Source: Paracoccaceae bacterium (lineage in GTDB: Bacteria > Pseudomonadota > Alphaproteobacteria > Rhodobacterales > Rhodobacteraceae). Taken from it: 20,025 nt of DNA. The DNA lies in the NCBI GenBank assembly GCA_007131945.1, contig SLPP01000319.1, forward strand, positions 1 to 20,025, in the 5' to 3' direction. Below the pieces are notes generated by a model. That model worked only from the letters and a program-made list of their open reading frames with translations. It ran no database searches and was not told the DNA's origin. The position numbers and the translations under genes were made by a program. Position 1 is the stretch's first letter. Every line of letters starts with the position of its first letter. Positions 1-7,762 of this stretch are shown here, in pieces.

Positions 1-117
1 AACCCTTTCTCAGCCCATCGAGCCAATGCCCCTTGACCTCGCTGCCTGAGAACCCGAACCTTCACATGCCCGGAGCACGACGCCAGGGAATTTCCACACC
101 ATTCGCCACACAACCGG
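1..117. other. Left edge, no assignable gene
   Basis: I see no coding sequence here that I can support. The frame that later encodes the transposase remnant is open from about position 37 to 117, but its translation does not resemble the N-terminal part of IS4-family transposases. The join at about 118 therefore looks like the point where the element was truncated. A short inverted CTGAGAA pair (at about 7-13 and 46-52) is too weak to be called an insertion-sequence end. Confidence 0.4.
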
Positions 118-1024
118 GTGCGGCTGGGCCCGGACTGGGCGCTGCCGCTCATTGCGGGGCTGTTCTGGCCGGATCGGCGCCGGACGCTGGTGCTCGACCG
201 GACGCAATGGGCGATCGGCACGCGGGAGGTGAACCGCGTGGTGCTGGCGGTGGCGACGCGGAACTTCCGGGCGCCGGTCCTCTGGACGCTCCTGCCGCGC
301 AGCGGCAATCGCGGCACCGCCGCGCGCATCGCCATGATCGAGCGCTATCTGACGCATTTCCCGGTCTCGAGCGTTGCGATCCTGCTGGCGGAGCGCGAGT
401 CCATCGGCGCCAGATGGCTGAACTTCCTTGGTGATCTCGAGATCCCCTTCGCCATCCGCCTGCGCGAGGATCGTTTCGCCGGAGGCGAAGCTCTGGTTCG
501 ACCGCGTGGTGACAGAGGAAGGCTGCGAACTCACCCTCGCCGCTGGCCTGTACGGCACCCTCCGGACGCGAAGCTTCCGCGCCCGAGTCTGGGCAAGGGA
601 CGGCGACGAGTGTACCTTCACCTTCGCCGTCAAGCGCCTCGCTGGAGAGTGGCTGATCATCGTCTCGAATCAGCCTGCCCGCAAGGCCCTCGCCGCCTAC
701 CGCAAGCGGTGGGCCATCGAATGCCTGTTCGCGGACGCCAAGTCCCGCGGCCTCAGGATCCAGGACACCCGACTCACCTGTCCGCGCAAGCTCGACCTGC
801 TGATGGTCCAAGTCACACTTGCCCTCGTCTGGGCCGGACGCGCCGCTGCCGACCTCCCGGGAAAATCCCCACCGCCCCAGAAGCCCCACGGCTAGCCGGC
901 ACGATCCCGCTTCCGCATCGGCCGCTTGCAGATCCGACGCCTTCTCGGAAACGAGCGGCTCCAAGGCGCCGATCCTTGGCGAAACCTAACCTCCGAAACT
1001 CGAAGAACACCGATAACCGTGTAG
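118..1024 (+). pseudogene. Decayed IS4-family transposase (DDE, YREK signature)
   Basis: This is a broken transposase. The first part reads in frame 1 from a GTG at 118 and contains LVLDRTQWAIG followed by NRVVLAVATR, a pattern typical of IS4-type DDE transposases around the first catalytic Asp. At about 470-480 the similarity moves to frame 2 (REDRF, then SPEAKLWFDRVV), a frameshift. Frame 2 carries a perfect Y-x2-R-x3-E-x6-K signature (YRKRWAIECLFADAK, about 698-742), which includes the catalytic Glu. A TAG at 893-895 interrupts that frame, yet family-like sequence (FRIGRLQIRRLLGNERL) continues in the same frame to a stop at 1022-1024. The N-terminal region is missing. Frameshift, internal stop and 5' truncation together mean it cannot make active transposase. 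I found no convincing terminal inverted repeats or target duplication. Confidence 0.85.
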
Positions 1025-1128
1025 CGTGCCGAGACGCAACCTTTGCCAGGTCCTTTCGGCGCGGGCGGGGGCGCGAGCGCGGTGCCGGTGCCGGGAGGAT
1101 ACGCAAACCGGGACACGGATCCAGCGCG

Positions 1129-1157
1129 TTGACATGCGGTGGCGCAACCGTCGTGAC
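1129..1157 (+). promoter_or_regulatory. Possible promoter of the oxidase subunit IV gene
   Basis: A perfect TTGACA -35 hexamer lies at 1129-1134, between the transposase relic and the small oxidase gene. No good -10 follows at 17-18 bp (CGTGAC or GTGACA), so the call rests mainly on the -35 box and on position, about 80 bp ahead of the start codon. Confidence 0.3.
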
Positions 1158-1214
1158 AGCGCCCGGCCGATCGGCTAAGGAAGGCCCGACAGTCAGGGAA
1201 ATGGGAGCCTGCGC

Positions 1215-1349
1215 ATGGCCGAGCACGAACCGGGATCGATGGAGATCAGCGAGCAGCAGAAGACCTTTTCGGGATTCCTGCGTGCCTGTGCCTGGGTAGT
1301 GGGGGTCGTCTTCATCATTCTGATCTTCCTCGCGCTGGTCAACGCCTGA
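1215..1349 (+). CDS. ctaH: aa3-type cytochrome c oxidase subunit IV (small subunit)
   Basis: This 44-residue protein matches the bacterial aa3-type oxidase subunit IV family (COX4_pro_2, PF07835). It has a short polar N-terminus with the family block MEISEQQKTFSGFLR (residues 9-23), then one transmembrane helix (about 26-42) ending FLALVNA. This parallels the Paracoccus denitrificans subunit (ctaH product), a single-helix accessory subunit of the respiratory haem-copper oxidase in the inner membrane that is not needed for catalysis. The ATG at 1215 is preceded by GGGAG about ten bases upstream. It stands alone here: the catalytic subunit genes are not in the window and the next gene is convergent. 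The symbol comes from memory of Paracoccus. The gene is short, but the family match is clear. Confidence 0.9.
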   Translation: MAEHEPGSMEISEQQKTFSGFLRACAWVVGVVFIILIFLALVNA

Positions 1350-1520
1350 ACCCGACGGCGGCGCCGGTCTGCACGGGATCACGGGTTTCGCGGGCCTGCC
1401 GTCGAGGTGGTTTCCTGACCCGTTCGCGGATGGCGTCGCGCGGCTCACCCGCGTGGCCGAGGGGTGTTCGCCTTCAGATCGGGAGATCGCGGCGCCGCGG
1501 GCCGGGGCGCAGATTTCGCT
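1350..1520. other. Convergent intergenic spacer, no clear terminator
   Basis: These 171 bp separate the ends of the oxidase gene and azlD. There are GC-only dyads: CGACGGC at 1353-1359 with GCCGTCG at 1398-1404, a CGCGG/CCGCG stem at 1439-1453, and the palindrome CGCGGCGCCGCG at 1488-1499. None is followed by a T-run, so I do not call a Rho-independent terminator. No tRNA-like fold is apparent. Confidence 0.4.
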
Positions 1521-1853
1521 TCAGCCGGTGATCTGGAGCACGGCGAAGAGCGTCACCACCCCGCCGAGGATTGCCCAGAGGACGTTCCGCGTCCACAGGC
1601 CGAACGCCAGCGTGACCAGCGCCGCCAGCATCCGCGCCGCGTCGGGCTCGCCTTCCGTGGCGGCCGGGAACAGCACCAGCGGCGCGATCAGCCCGGGCAG
1701 GACCGCGACCGGCGTGTAGCGCAGGTGTCGCAGCACCCAGTCGGGCAGCTTGCGGCGTCCGATGAGCCCGAGGAAGGAGAAGCGCAGCGCGAAGGTGCCG
1801 ATCGCCAGCAGCACGATGATTGACCATATCTGCGCCGTCGAATAGCCCATCAT
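1521..1853 (-). CDS. azlD: AzlD family membrane protein (branched-chain amino acid export, small subunit)
   Basis: The product is a 110-residue hydrophobic protein with about four transmembrane segments (residues about 8-28, 48-64, 72-88, 90-108). The length, the YTPVAVLPGLIAPL segment and the pairing with AzlC identify the AzlD family. AzlC and AzlD homologues act together in the inner membrane to export branched-chain amino acids, best known from Corynebacterium BrnFE and Bacillus AzlCD. The start is one of two adjacent ATG codons at 1853 and 1850. The first overlaps the azlC stop as ATGA, which implies translational coupling. The substrate is inferred from the family; nothing in the sequence fixes it. 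A 201-codon extension in the same frame overlaps azlC and is not real. Confidence 0.88.
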   Translation of the reverse strand: MMGYSTAQIWSIIVLLAIGTFALRFSFLGLIGRRKLPDWVLRHLRYTPVAVLPGLIAPLVLFPAATEGEPDAARMLAALVTLAFGLWTRNVLWAILGGVVTLFAVLQITG

Positions 1854-2599
1854 CGCCCGTCTTTCAGGCGTCGCACGAGCCAGAGTTCGACCTGCGCGCC
1901 CATGGCCATCGCCAAGAGCGCCGCAACGAGGAGGCCGAGATTGTAGGGCAGTGCGGCGAAGGCCAGCACGCCCAGGACCGAGGTCAGCGCCGCGGCGACA
2001 TGCGCGAGCGTGCGCAGCATCGGCGCGATCACCGCGAGGAAGGTGATCGGCACTGCGAAATCGACCGGCAGCCCTGCGGGAATGCGGTTGCCAAGCACCG
2101 CGCCGAGATAGCTCGCCACGCACCACATCGGCACGACCAGCGCGACCGAGCCGAGATAGAAGGCAAAGCGCGCGGGCATCGGCATGCGCGGGCTCGCCTC
2201 GTACCGGGCATGAGCCAGCGCGTAGGACTGGTCGACCAGGAGCCAGGCGACGAGCGCCCGCTGCCAGGCGGGCGCGGGGCCGAGGAAGGGTGCGAGCGAG
2301 GCCGAATACATCGCCAGCCGCAGATTTACCGCGAGCGCCGTCGCGAGCACGATCAGGGTGGGCGCGTTCTCGGTCATCAGCTGCAGCGCGGCGAGTTGCG
2401 AGGCACCGGCGAAGACACCGACAGAAAAACCCATCGTCTGGGTCACGGTCAGCCCGGCCTCGGTTGCGACGACGCCGAAGACCATGCCGAAGGGAATGAC
2501 GACGAGGAGGAAGGGCAGGCTGTCGCGCAGCCCCTGCAGGAAGCCGCGAGTGCCGGACAGCGGCGGCGCGGCGTCGGGGGTGGCGGGCGGTGGGGACAT
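1850..2599 (-). CDS. azlC: AzlC family permease (branched-chain amino acid exporter, large subunit)
   Basis: This is a 249-residue polytopic membrane protein. The segment IPFGMVFGVVATEAGL (residues about 35-50) followed by VGVFAGASQ (60-68) is the AzlC family core, and NLRLAMYSASLAPFL is a second family motif. It is the large subunit of an AzlCD-type amino acid exporter. I prefer the ATG at 2599, giving MSPPPATPD. Longer in-frame versions reach 2710 but would run into the end of the upstream gene and add an Ala/Pro/Arg-rich, non-membrane leader. The Shine-Dalgarno is weak (GGAAA). The stop overlaps the azlD start by ATGA, and 28 bp separate it from the upstream gene, so the two are cotranscribed from the greA side. 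Confidence 0.88.
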   Translation of the reverse strand: MSPPPATPDAAPPLSGTRGFLQGLRDSLPFLLVVIPFGMVFGVVATEAGLTVTQTMGFSVGVFAGASQLAALQLMTENAPTLIVLATALAVNLRLAMYSASLAPFLGPAPAWQRALVAWLLVDQSYALAHARYEASPRMPMPARFAFYLGSVALVVPMWCVASYLGAVLGNRIPAGLPVDFAVPITFLAVIAPMLRTLAHVAAALTSVLGVLAFAALPYNLGLLVAALLAMAMGAQVELWLVRRLKDGR

Positions 2600-2627
2600 G
2601 ACGGGTTTCCGGAAAGCGAGCGAGGGA

Positions 2628-3584
2628 TCAGCCGAAGCTGCCGGTCGCGCGGCCGAGCAGGCGAAAGGCCCGGGCGCTGCGGCTCGCCGCGACGCGGGCG
2701 AGGGCAGCATCCTCGGCGCCCGGCGCGAAGCCCGCCAGCCAGGCGTCGAAGGCGGCGACGAAGCGCTGCGCGGCGCTGCGGAAGGCGGGGTCGCGGCGCA
2801 GCCGGCCGACCGTCAGGGCGAGGCTCTCGCGGTCATCGACCTCGCCGAGCGACGCGATTGCCGGTCCGCGCGCGCCCTTGAGGTAGAGCCGCCAGACCTC
2901 GGGCCCGGGCGGGGGCGCGGAGCCGGCATCGAGATGCACGCCCTCCTGTGCCAGCAGCGAGAGGACATGCTGCGCGGTCCGGATCACGCCGGCGAGCGCC
3001 GGGTCGTCCGTCATCGCCCGGCGCAGTGCCTCGAACCCGGCGATATCGGCCTCCGAGCGCGGGAAATCGAGCGCCGCCCAGAGCGTGTCTTGCGGGCTGG
3101 CCCCCGCCGGGGGGGGCGCGGTCTCCGTTGCGCGCGGAGAACGCAGGATCGTGCTGCCCGGCTCGTGCGGGTCCTCGGCGGGCTCCGTCGTCGCCGCGGC
3201 CGATGCGGGGGGCGCGGCCTCCGGCTCGATGTCGCCCTGGATTTTGCCCTGGGCGCCCGGCTCACCGGCCGGGACGGCCGCTGACCGCACCGCCCAGAGT
3301 TGTCGGGCCAGCACGTCGGTCTCGGCGTGCAGTGCGCGCGCAGCAGCCAGCGCCCGCCGCGCGCGCCTGAGCGCCAGCCAGGCCGCGAGCGTCAGCAGGA
3401 ACGGGATGGCCCAGGCGAGCGTCAGCACCGCGAACCGCGCCTCGCGACCATAGGGTTCGATCACTTCGGGTCGATAGAACCCGAGCCAGACCGCCGCGGC
3501 CCAAAGCACGGTTGCCGCGACCAGCGCCAGCCCGCCCGGCAGCCGGCCGCCGAGGCCTTCCGCGCGCTCTTCGGCCTCGGCCAT
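2628..3584 (-). CDS. Unrecognised two-helix membrane protein with C-terminal helical domain
   Basis: I do not recognise a named family for this 318-residue protein. Two hydrophobic helices (about 17-36 and 51-73) form a short hairpin that probably anchors it in the inner membrane. An Arg/Ala-rich amphipathic helix (74-100) and a Pro/Ala/Glu-rich linker (about 105-165) follow, then a soluble, mostly helical domain (about 165-318) that begins QDTLWAALDFPRSEADI. The ATG at 3584 has a good Shine-Dalgarno (GGAGG about seven bases upstream) and lies 16 bp after the greA stop, so it is in the greA-azlCD operon. The linker is encoded partly by a run of eight C on the coding strand (3109-3116), and the frame stays intact across it. 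A function cannot be assigned; the layout suggests a membrane-tethered interaction protein. Confidence 0.75.
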   Translation of the reverse strand: MAEAEERAEGLGGRLPGGLALVAATVLWAAAVWLGFYRPEVIEPYGREARFAVLTLAWAIPFLLTLAAWLALRRARRALAAARALHAETDVLARQLWAVRSAAVPAGEPGAQGKIQGDIEPEAAPPASAAATTEPAEDPHEPGSTILRSPRATETAPPPAGASPQDTLWAALDFPRSEADIAGFEALRRAMTDDPALAGVIRTAQHVLSLLAQEGVHLDAGSAPPPGPEVWRLYLKGARGPAIASLGEVDDRESLALTVGRLRRDPAFRSAAQRFVAAFDAWLAGFAPGAEDAALARVAASRSARAFRLLGRATGSFG

Positions 3585-3600
3585 GCGGACACCCTCCGCC

Positions 3601-4071
3601 TCAGCGATACTCGACCGAAAGGACCTCGTAGCTGCGCTCGCCGCCCGGGCTGCGCACCTCGATCGAATCCCCCGGCTCGCGGCCGATCAGCGCGCGGGCG
3701 AGCGGCGAGCGGATGTTCAGCAGCCCCCGGTCGATATCGGCCTCGGCTTCGCCGACGATCTGGTAGGTGCGCTGCTCCTCGGTCTCCTCGTCGATCAGGG
3801 TGACCGTCGCGCCGAACTTGATCGCCCCGTGCAGCCGGGCCGGATCAATTATCTCGGCCCGGCCGAGGATCGATTCGAGTTCCTTGATCCGGCCTTCGAT
3901 GAAGCTCTGCTTCTCGCGCGCGGCGTGGTATTCGGCATTCTCCGACAGATCGCCGTGCTCGCGCGCCTCGGCGATGGCGCGGATCACGGCCGGCCGGTCG
4001 GTGCTTTTCAGTTGCCGCAGCTCGGCATCCAGCGCGTCGAAGCCGCGGCGGGTGATCGGTATCTTGTCCAT
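3601..4071 (-). CDS. greA: Transcription elongation factor GreA
   Basis: The 156-residue length and sequence are standard for GreA, which enters the RNA polymerase secondary channel and stimulates cleavage of backtracked transcripts. The N-terminal coiled coil (about 1-75) carries the conserved tip [19 protein letters not shown], with the acidic tip residues D41 and E44. The C-terminal FKBP-like domain includes [16 protein letters not shown] and ends VLSVEYR. I chose the ATG at 4071 ([14 protein letters not shown]), the usual GreA start. In-frame ATGs at 4083 and 4116 would add atypical residues. No strong Shine-Dalgarno is seen at any of these starts. It is the first gene of the leftward operon with the membrane protein and azlCD, divergent from the ETF-QO gene. 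Confidence 0.95.
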   Translation of the reverse strand: MDKIPITRRGFDALDAELRQLKSTDRPAVIRAIAEAREHGDLSENAEYHAAREKQSFIEGRIKELESILGRAEIIDPARLHGAIKFGATVTLIDEETEEQRTYQIVGEAEADIDRGLLNIRSPLARALIGREPGDSIEVRSPGGERSYEVLSVEYR

Positions 4072-4145
4072 CGGCTGCACCATGAATGAAAACGCCCGCG
4101 GCCAAGGCCGGGGCATCGCTTACCTCTACTTGAACAGATACCACC

Positions 4146-4172
4146 GCTGCCGGAATTGCAAGCCCCGGCAGC
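4146..4172. promoter_or_regulatory. Inverted repeat in the greA/ETF-QO divergent region
   Basis: GCTGCCGG at 4146-4153 and CCGGCAGC at 4165-4172 form a perfect 8-bp inverted repeat with an 11-bp AT-containing loop. It lies 75 bp upstream of greA and just upstream of the suggested ETF-QO promoter. It could be an operator or an RNA hairpin in the greA leader. No rightward gene ends here, so terminator function on the plus strand is unlikely. Confidence 0.35.
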
Positions 4173-4199
4173 TTTCGCGGTTTTGATGCGCCGTCACGA

Positions 4200-4229
4200 T
4201 TGACCCCCGGCGGCGGGCTGGGCTATCGG
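4200..4229 (+). promoter_or_regulatory. Possible promoter of the ETF-QO gene
   Basis: TTGACC (4200-4205) is followed after 17-18 bp by CTATCG/TATCGG (4223-4229). This is a sigma-70-like arrangement with a good -35 and a weak -10, about 42 bp ahead of the ETF-QO start codon. Confidence 0.4.
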
Positions 4230-4270
4230 TGCTGCGCCCTTCGACCACCCAATTAGACGCGGGAGCCCCC

Positions 4271-5920
4271 ATGAGCGAGATCGAACGCGAGTCCATGGAA
4301 TACGACGTCGTCATCGTCGGCGCGGGTCCGGCGGGCCTCTCGGCGGCCATTCGCCTGAAGCAACTCGACGCCGAGCTCAGCGTCGTCGTGCTCGAGAAGG
4401 GCTCGGAGGTGGGGGCGCATATCCTTTCGGGCGCGGTGCTCGATCCGGTCGGGCTCGACCAGCTGATCCCGGACTGGGAGGAGAAGGGCGCGCCGGTCAC
4501 CGTGCCGGTGCGCAAGGACCGGTTCTACATCCTCGGCGAGGCCGGGCAGCTGCGCGTGCCGAACTGGCCGATGCCGCCCCTGATGAGCAACCACGGCTGC
4601 TTCATCGTCTCGATGGCGAATGTCTGCCGCTGGCTGGGCGAACAGGCCGAGGCGCTTGGCGTCGAGATCTTTCCGGGCATGGCCGCGTCGGAAGTGGTCT
4701 ATGGCGAGGACGGGCGCGTCGCGGGCGTCGTTTCCGGCGAGTTCGGCAAGAACCCGGACGGCACGCCGGGGCCGAACTACGAGCCGGGCATGGAACTTCT
4801 GGGCAAGTATGTCTTCCTTGGCGAGGGGGTGCGCGGATCGCTCGCGAAGCAGGTCATGGCGCGGTTCGACCTGTCCAACGGCAAGGAGCCGCAGAAGTTC
4901 GGCCTCGGCATGAAGGAGATATGGGAGATCGACCCCGAGAAGCACCGCGAGGGAACGGTGACCCACACGATGGGCTGGCCGCTGGGCAAGAACGCGGGCG
5001 GAGGCTCGTTCATCTACCACATCGACAACAACCAGGTCTATGTCGGCTTCGTGGTGCACCTGAACTACGAGAACCCCTATCTCTCGCCCTATCACGAGTT
5101 CCAGCGCTTCAAGCACCACCCGATGGTGGCCGAGCTGCTGAAGGGCGGCAAGCGCGTGGCCTATGGCGCGCGGGCGATCTCGGAGGGCGGCTACCAGTCG
5201 ATCCCGAAGGTCGTCTTCCCGGGCGGCGCGCTGTTGGGCTGCTCGGCGGGGCTGGTGAACGTGCCCCGGATCAAGGGCAACCACAACGCGATGCTTTCGG
5301 GGATCGCCGCGGCAGAAGCTGCGCATGCGGCGATCAAGGCGGGCCGGTCGGGCGACGAGCTCGCCGAGTACGAAAAGGAACTGCGCGAGGGCGATGTCGG
5401 CCGCGACCTGAAGAAGGTGCGCAACGTCAAGCCGATGTGGTCGAAATGGGGGCTCATGCCGTCGCTCGCACTGGGCGGGCTCGACATGTGGACGAACACA
5501 CTGGGGTTTTCGGTCTTCGGCACGATGAAGCACGGCAAGTCCGACTCCGAGGCGACCGGCCTCGCCGCCCGGTTCGAGCCGATCGACTATCCCAAGCCCG
5601 ACGGCGTGCTTTCCTTCGACCGGCTGACCAACGTCGCCTTCTCCTTCACCAATCACGAGGAGAACCAGCCTGCGCACCTGACGCTCAAGGACGCCTCGGT
5701 GCCGATCAGCGTCAACTTGCCGAAATACGCCGAACCCGCGCAACGCTATTGCCCGGCCGGCGTCTACGAGGTGGTCGAGGAGGATGGCAAGGATCCGCGC
5801 TTCGTGATTAACTTCCAGAACTGCGTGCACTGCAAGACCTGCGACATCAAGGACCCGAGCCAGAACATCCACTGGGTCACGCCGCAGGGGGGCGACGGGC
5901 CGAACTATCCGAACATGTAG
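4271..5920 (+). CDS. Electron transfer flavoprotein-ubiquinone oxidoreductase (ETF-QO)
   Basis: This 549-residue enzyme passes electrons from reduced electron transfer flavoprotein (fatty-acid and amino-acid dehydrogenases) to ubiquinone at the inner face of the membrane. The FAD-binding Rossmann motif VVIVGAGPAGLSAA sits at residues 13-26. The C-terminus has the single 4Fe-4S cluster ligands C494 (YCPAGVYE) and C518, C521, C524 (NCVHCKTCDIKDP), and it ends with the typical WVTPQGGDGPNYPNM. Length and motifs match the complete family. The ATG at 4271 is preceded by GGGAG; a 14-codon upstream extension to 4229 overlaps the putative promoter and is not conserved-looking. It appears monocistronic, with greA divergent and its own promoter. 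The etfAB genes are not in this window. Confidence 0.96.
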   Translation: MSEIERESMEYDVVIVGAGPAGLSAAIRLKQLDAELSVVVLEKGSEVGAHILSGAVLDPVGLDQLIPDWEEKGAPVTVPVRKDRFYILGEAGQLRVPNWPMPPLMSNHGCFIVSMANVCRWLGEQAEALGVEIFPGMAASEVVYGEDGRVAGVVSGEFGKNPDGTPGPNYEPGMELLGKYVFLGEGVRGSLAKQVMARFDLSNGKEPQKFGLGMKEIWEIDPEKHREGTVTHTMGWPLGKNAGGGSFIYHIDNNQVYVGFVVHLNYENPYLSPYHEFQRFKHHPMVAELLKGGKRVAYGARAISEGGYQSIPKVVFPGGALLGCSAGLVNVPRIKGNHNAMLSGIAAAEAAHAAIKAGRSGDELAEYEKELREGDVGRDLKKVRNVKPMWSKWGLMPSLALGGLDMWTNTLGFSVFGTMKHGKSDSEATGLAARFEPIDYPKPDGVLSFDRLTNVAFSFTNHEENQPAHLTLKDASVPISVNLPKYAEPAQRYCPAGVYEVVEEDGKDPRFVINFQNCVHCKTCDIKDPSQNIHWVTPQGGDGPNYPNM

Positions 5921-5969
5921 GCGCCGGCGGGGCAGGGGCGGGCCGGGTGGTCGATCACGCCGCGGTGCA

Positions 5970-5998
5970 TTGCCCTTGCCCCTATGGGGGGCTACATC
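5970..5998 (+). promoter_or_regulatory. Possible promoter of the TPR protein-ispE operon
   Basis: TTGCCC (5970-5975), a 17-bp spacer and TACATC (5993-5998) fit a weak sigma-70-like promoter about 55 bp ahead of the TTG start. The inferred leader contains a GC hairpin, CCCGGG at 6009-6014 and 6020-6025 with a 5-nt loop. The TPR gene could also be read from the ETF-QO promoter, as no terminator separates them. Confidence 0.3.
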
Positions 5999-6055
5999 TG
6001 GCCGCGAGCCCGGGCGCGGCCCGGGACCGAGCCGCAACCAGACCGGGAGCCGCCC

Positions 6056-7762
6056 TTGCCGCGCCGCACGATCCTGCCCTCGCTGACGCTTGCCGCCGCG
6101 CTCGTGCTGACGCCGGTTCCGTCCCTCGCGGTTGACGGAACGGCGGGCGCGTTCCTTGCGGCGCGCGCGGCCGGCAGCGCGAACGATTTCGTCCGCGTCG
6201 TGCCCTATCTCGAGCGGCTGATGCAGAGCGAGATCGCCGCGCCCGAATTGCGCGACAGCCTGACCGGATCCTATCTGGCGCTCGGCCGGCATGCGGACGC
6301 CGCCGCCGAGGCGCGCCTGCTGATCGAGGAGATGCCCGGAAGCAGCACCGGCGCGTTGACGCTGATGGCCGGGGCCTTCGCCACGCGCGACTATGCGGCG
6401 GTTCTGGACCTTGTCGAGGGGGGGGCGCGGACGCATCCGGCCGCCGACGGGCTGGCAATGGCCTGGGCGCATCTTGGCCAGGGGAGCATGGCCGAGGTCT
6501 TCGATGCCTTCGACCGCGTGGCGGCGCAGGAGGGTATGCTCGCCTTCACCCTCTACTGCCGGGCGCTGGCGCTGGCGCTTGTCGGCGATGTCGAGGGCGC
6601 GATCGAGCTGATCGAGGATCCCGAGACCGGCGTCGCCGATGCGCTCAACCGCCGCGGCGTGATCGCCCATGCGCAGATTCTCGGCCAGCTCGAACGGTTC
6701 GACGACGCGCTTGAGCTGCTCGCTGCGGGTTTTCCGGGCGTCCACGATCCGAAGATCGAAGCGATGCGCGCCGCCTATGCCGAGGGCCGGGCGCTGCCCT
6801 TCGACCTGATCTCAGACCCCGCCGACGGCATGGCCGAGGTGATGGCGGTGATGGCCGCGGCAATGCGCGGCGGGCAGGGGTCGTTCGACGCGATGCTCTA
6901 TGCGCGCGCGGCGGAATGGATCAATCCCGACCTTCTGGATGTGCGGCTGATGCTGGGCCAGATCTTTGTCGAACTCGAGCAGCCGGAACTGGCCGGCGAG
7001 ACCTTCGGCATGATCCCGGCCGACAGCGGCCTCGCCATCGCGGCGGCGATGGGGCGGGCGCAGGTGCTCGACAACCTCGACAGGCTAGACGAGGCGATCG
7101 CGGTGCTGCAGGATCTGGCCGATCGGTACCCCGACGTCATGGCCGCGCATCAGGGCCACGGTGACTTCCTGCGCCGCGCCAACCGGCACGAGGAGGCGAT
7201 TGCGGCTTACACGCGTGCGATCGAGCTGATGGAGGCACAGGACCGCGGCGGCGACTGGCCGCTCTGGTTCGCGCGCGCCGTCAGCCACGAACGCGCCGGG
7301 ATGTGGCCCGAGGCCGAGGCCGATTTCCGCCGCGCGCTGGTCTATGAACCCGACCAGCCGCTGGTGCTGAACTATCTCGGCTATTCGCTGGTCGAGCGGC
7401 GCGAGAATCTCGACGAGGCGCTGGAGATGATCGAGCGCGCGGTCGAGGGCGATCCCGACAGCGGCTACATCGTCGACAGCCTCGCCTGGGCGCTCTTCCG
7501 CCTGGGTCGCTACGAGGAGGCGCTGCCGCACATGGAGCGCGCGGTCGAACTGATGCCCTCCGACCCGATCCTCAACGACCATCTGGGCGATGTCTACTGG
7601 GCGCTTGGCCGCTACCGCGAGGCGCGCTTCCAGTGGCGCCGGGCGCTCTCGTTCGGGCCGCACGAGGATCTGGACATGGACCGTGTGCGCCGCAAGCTCG
7701 ACATCGGCCTTTACGAGGTGCTGCTGGAGGAAGGTGAGCCTCTGCCGCATCAGGAAGAATGA
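6056..7762 (+). CDS. Secreted tetratricopeptide-repeat protein
   Basis: The product is a 568-residue TPR protein. I place the start at TTG 6056: it has GGGAG at 6045-6049 with six bases of spacing, and it gives a clean Sec signal peptide (MPRRTILPSLTLAAALVLTP then VPSLA, cleavage after about residue 25). The ATG at 5984 would add 24 Arg/Pro-rich residues ahead of the signal. The mature protein is periplasmic or membrane-associated. Weak helical repeats fill the first half; at least five clear TPRs follow, beginning near residues 367, 406, 440, 477 and 510 (for example LAWALFRLGRYEEALPHMER). TPRs mediate protein contacts; the partner is unknown. Its stop overlaps the ispE start as ATGA. A run of eight G (6418-6425) lies in frame inside the gene. 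Confidence 0.85.
   Translation: MPRRTILPSLTLAAALVLTPVPSLAVDGTAGAFLAARAAGSANDFVRVVPYLERLMQSEIAAPELRDSLTGSYLALGRHADAAAEARLLIEEMPGSSTGALTLMAGAFATRDYAAVLDLVEGGARTHPAADGLAMAWAHLGQGSMAEVFDAFDRVAAQEGMLAFTLYCRALALALVGDVEGAIELIEDPETGVADALNRRGVIAHAQILGQLERFDDALELLAAGFPGVHDPKIEAMRAAYAEGRALPFDLISDPADGMAEVMAVMAAAMRGGQGSFDAMLYARAAEWINPDLLDVRLMLGQIFVELEQPELAGETFGMIPADSGLAIAAAMGRAQVLDNLDRLDEAIAVLQDLADRYPDVMAAHQGHGDFLRRANRHEEAIAAYTRAIELMEAQDRGGDWPLWFARAVSHERAGMWPEAEADFRRALVYEPDQPLVLNYLGYSLVERRENLDEALEMIERAVEGDPDSGYIVDSLAWALFRLGRYEEALPHMERAVELMPSDPILNDHLGDVYWALGRYREARFQWRRALSFGPHEDLDMDRVRRKLDIGLYEVLLEEGEPLPHQEE

Noticed and set aside
1..60. Inverted CTGAGAA pair as an insertion-sequence terminal repeat
   Set aside because: Only seven bases, both copies on the same side of the relic, and no matching end or target duplication on the right.
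1488..1499. CGCGGCGCCGCG palindrome downstream of azlD as a terminator
   Set aside because: No T-run follows on either strand, and GC-only palindromes are frequent in this sequence.
1854..2126. Longer azlD start (201 codons)
   Set aside because: It overlaps the azlC coding region; the adjacent ATG pair at 1853/1850 with an ATGA overlap is the natural start.
4253..6745. An 830-codon open frame antisense to ETF-QO and part of the TPR gene
   Set aside because: It crosses two well-supported genes and is Arg/His/Ala-rich without domains; long antisense frames are expected in very GC-rich genes with biased third positions.
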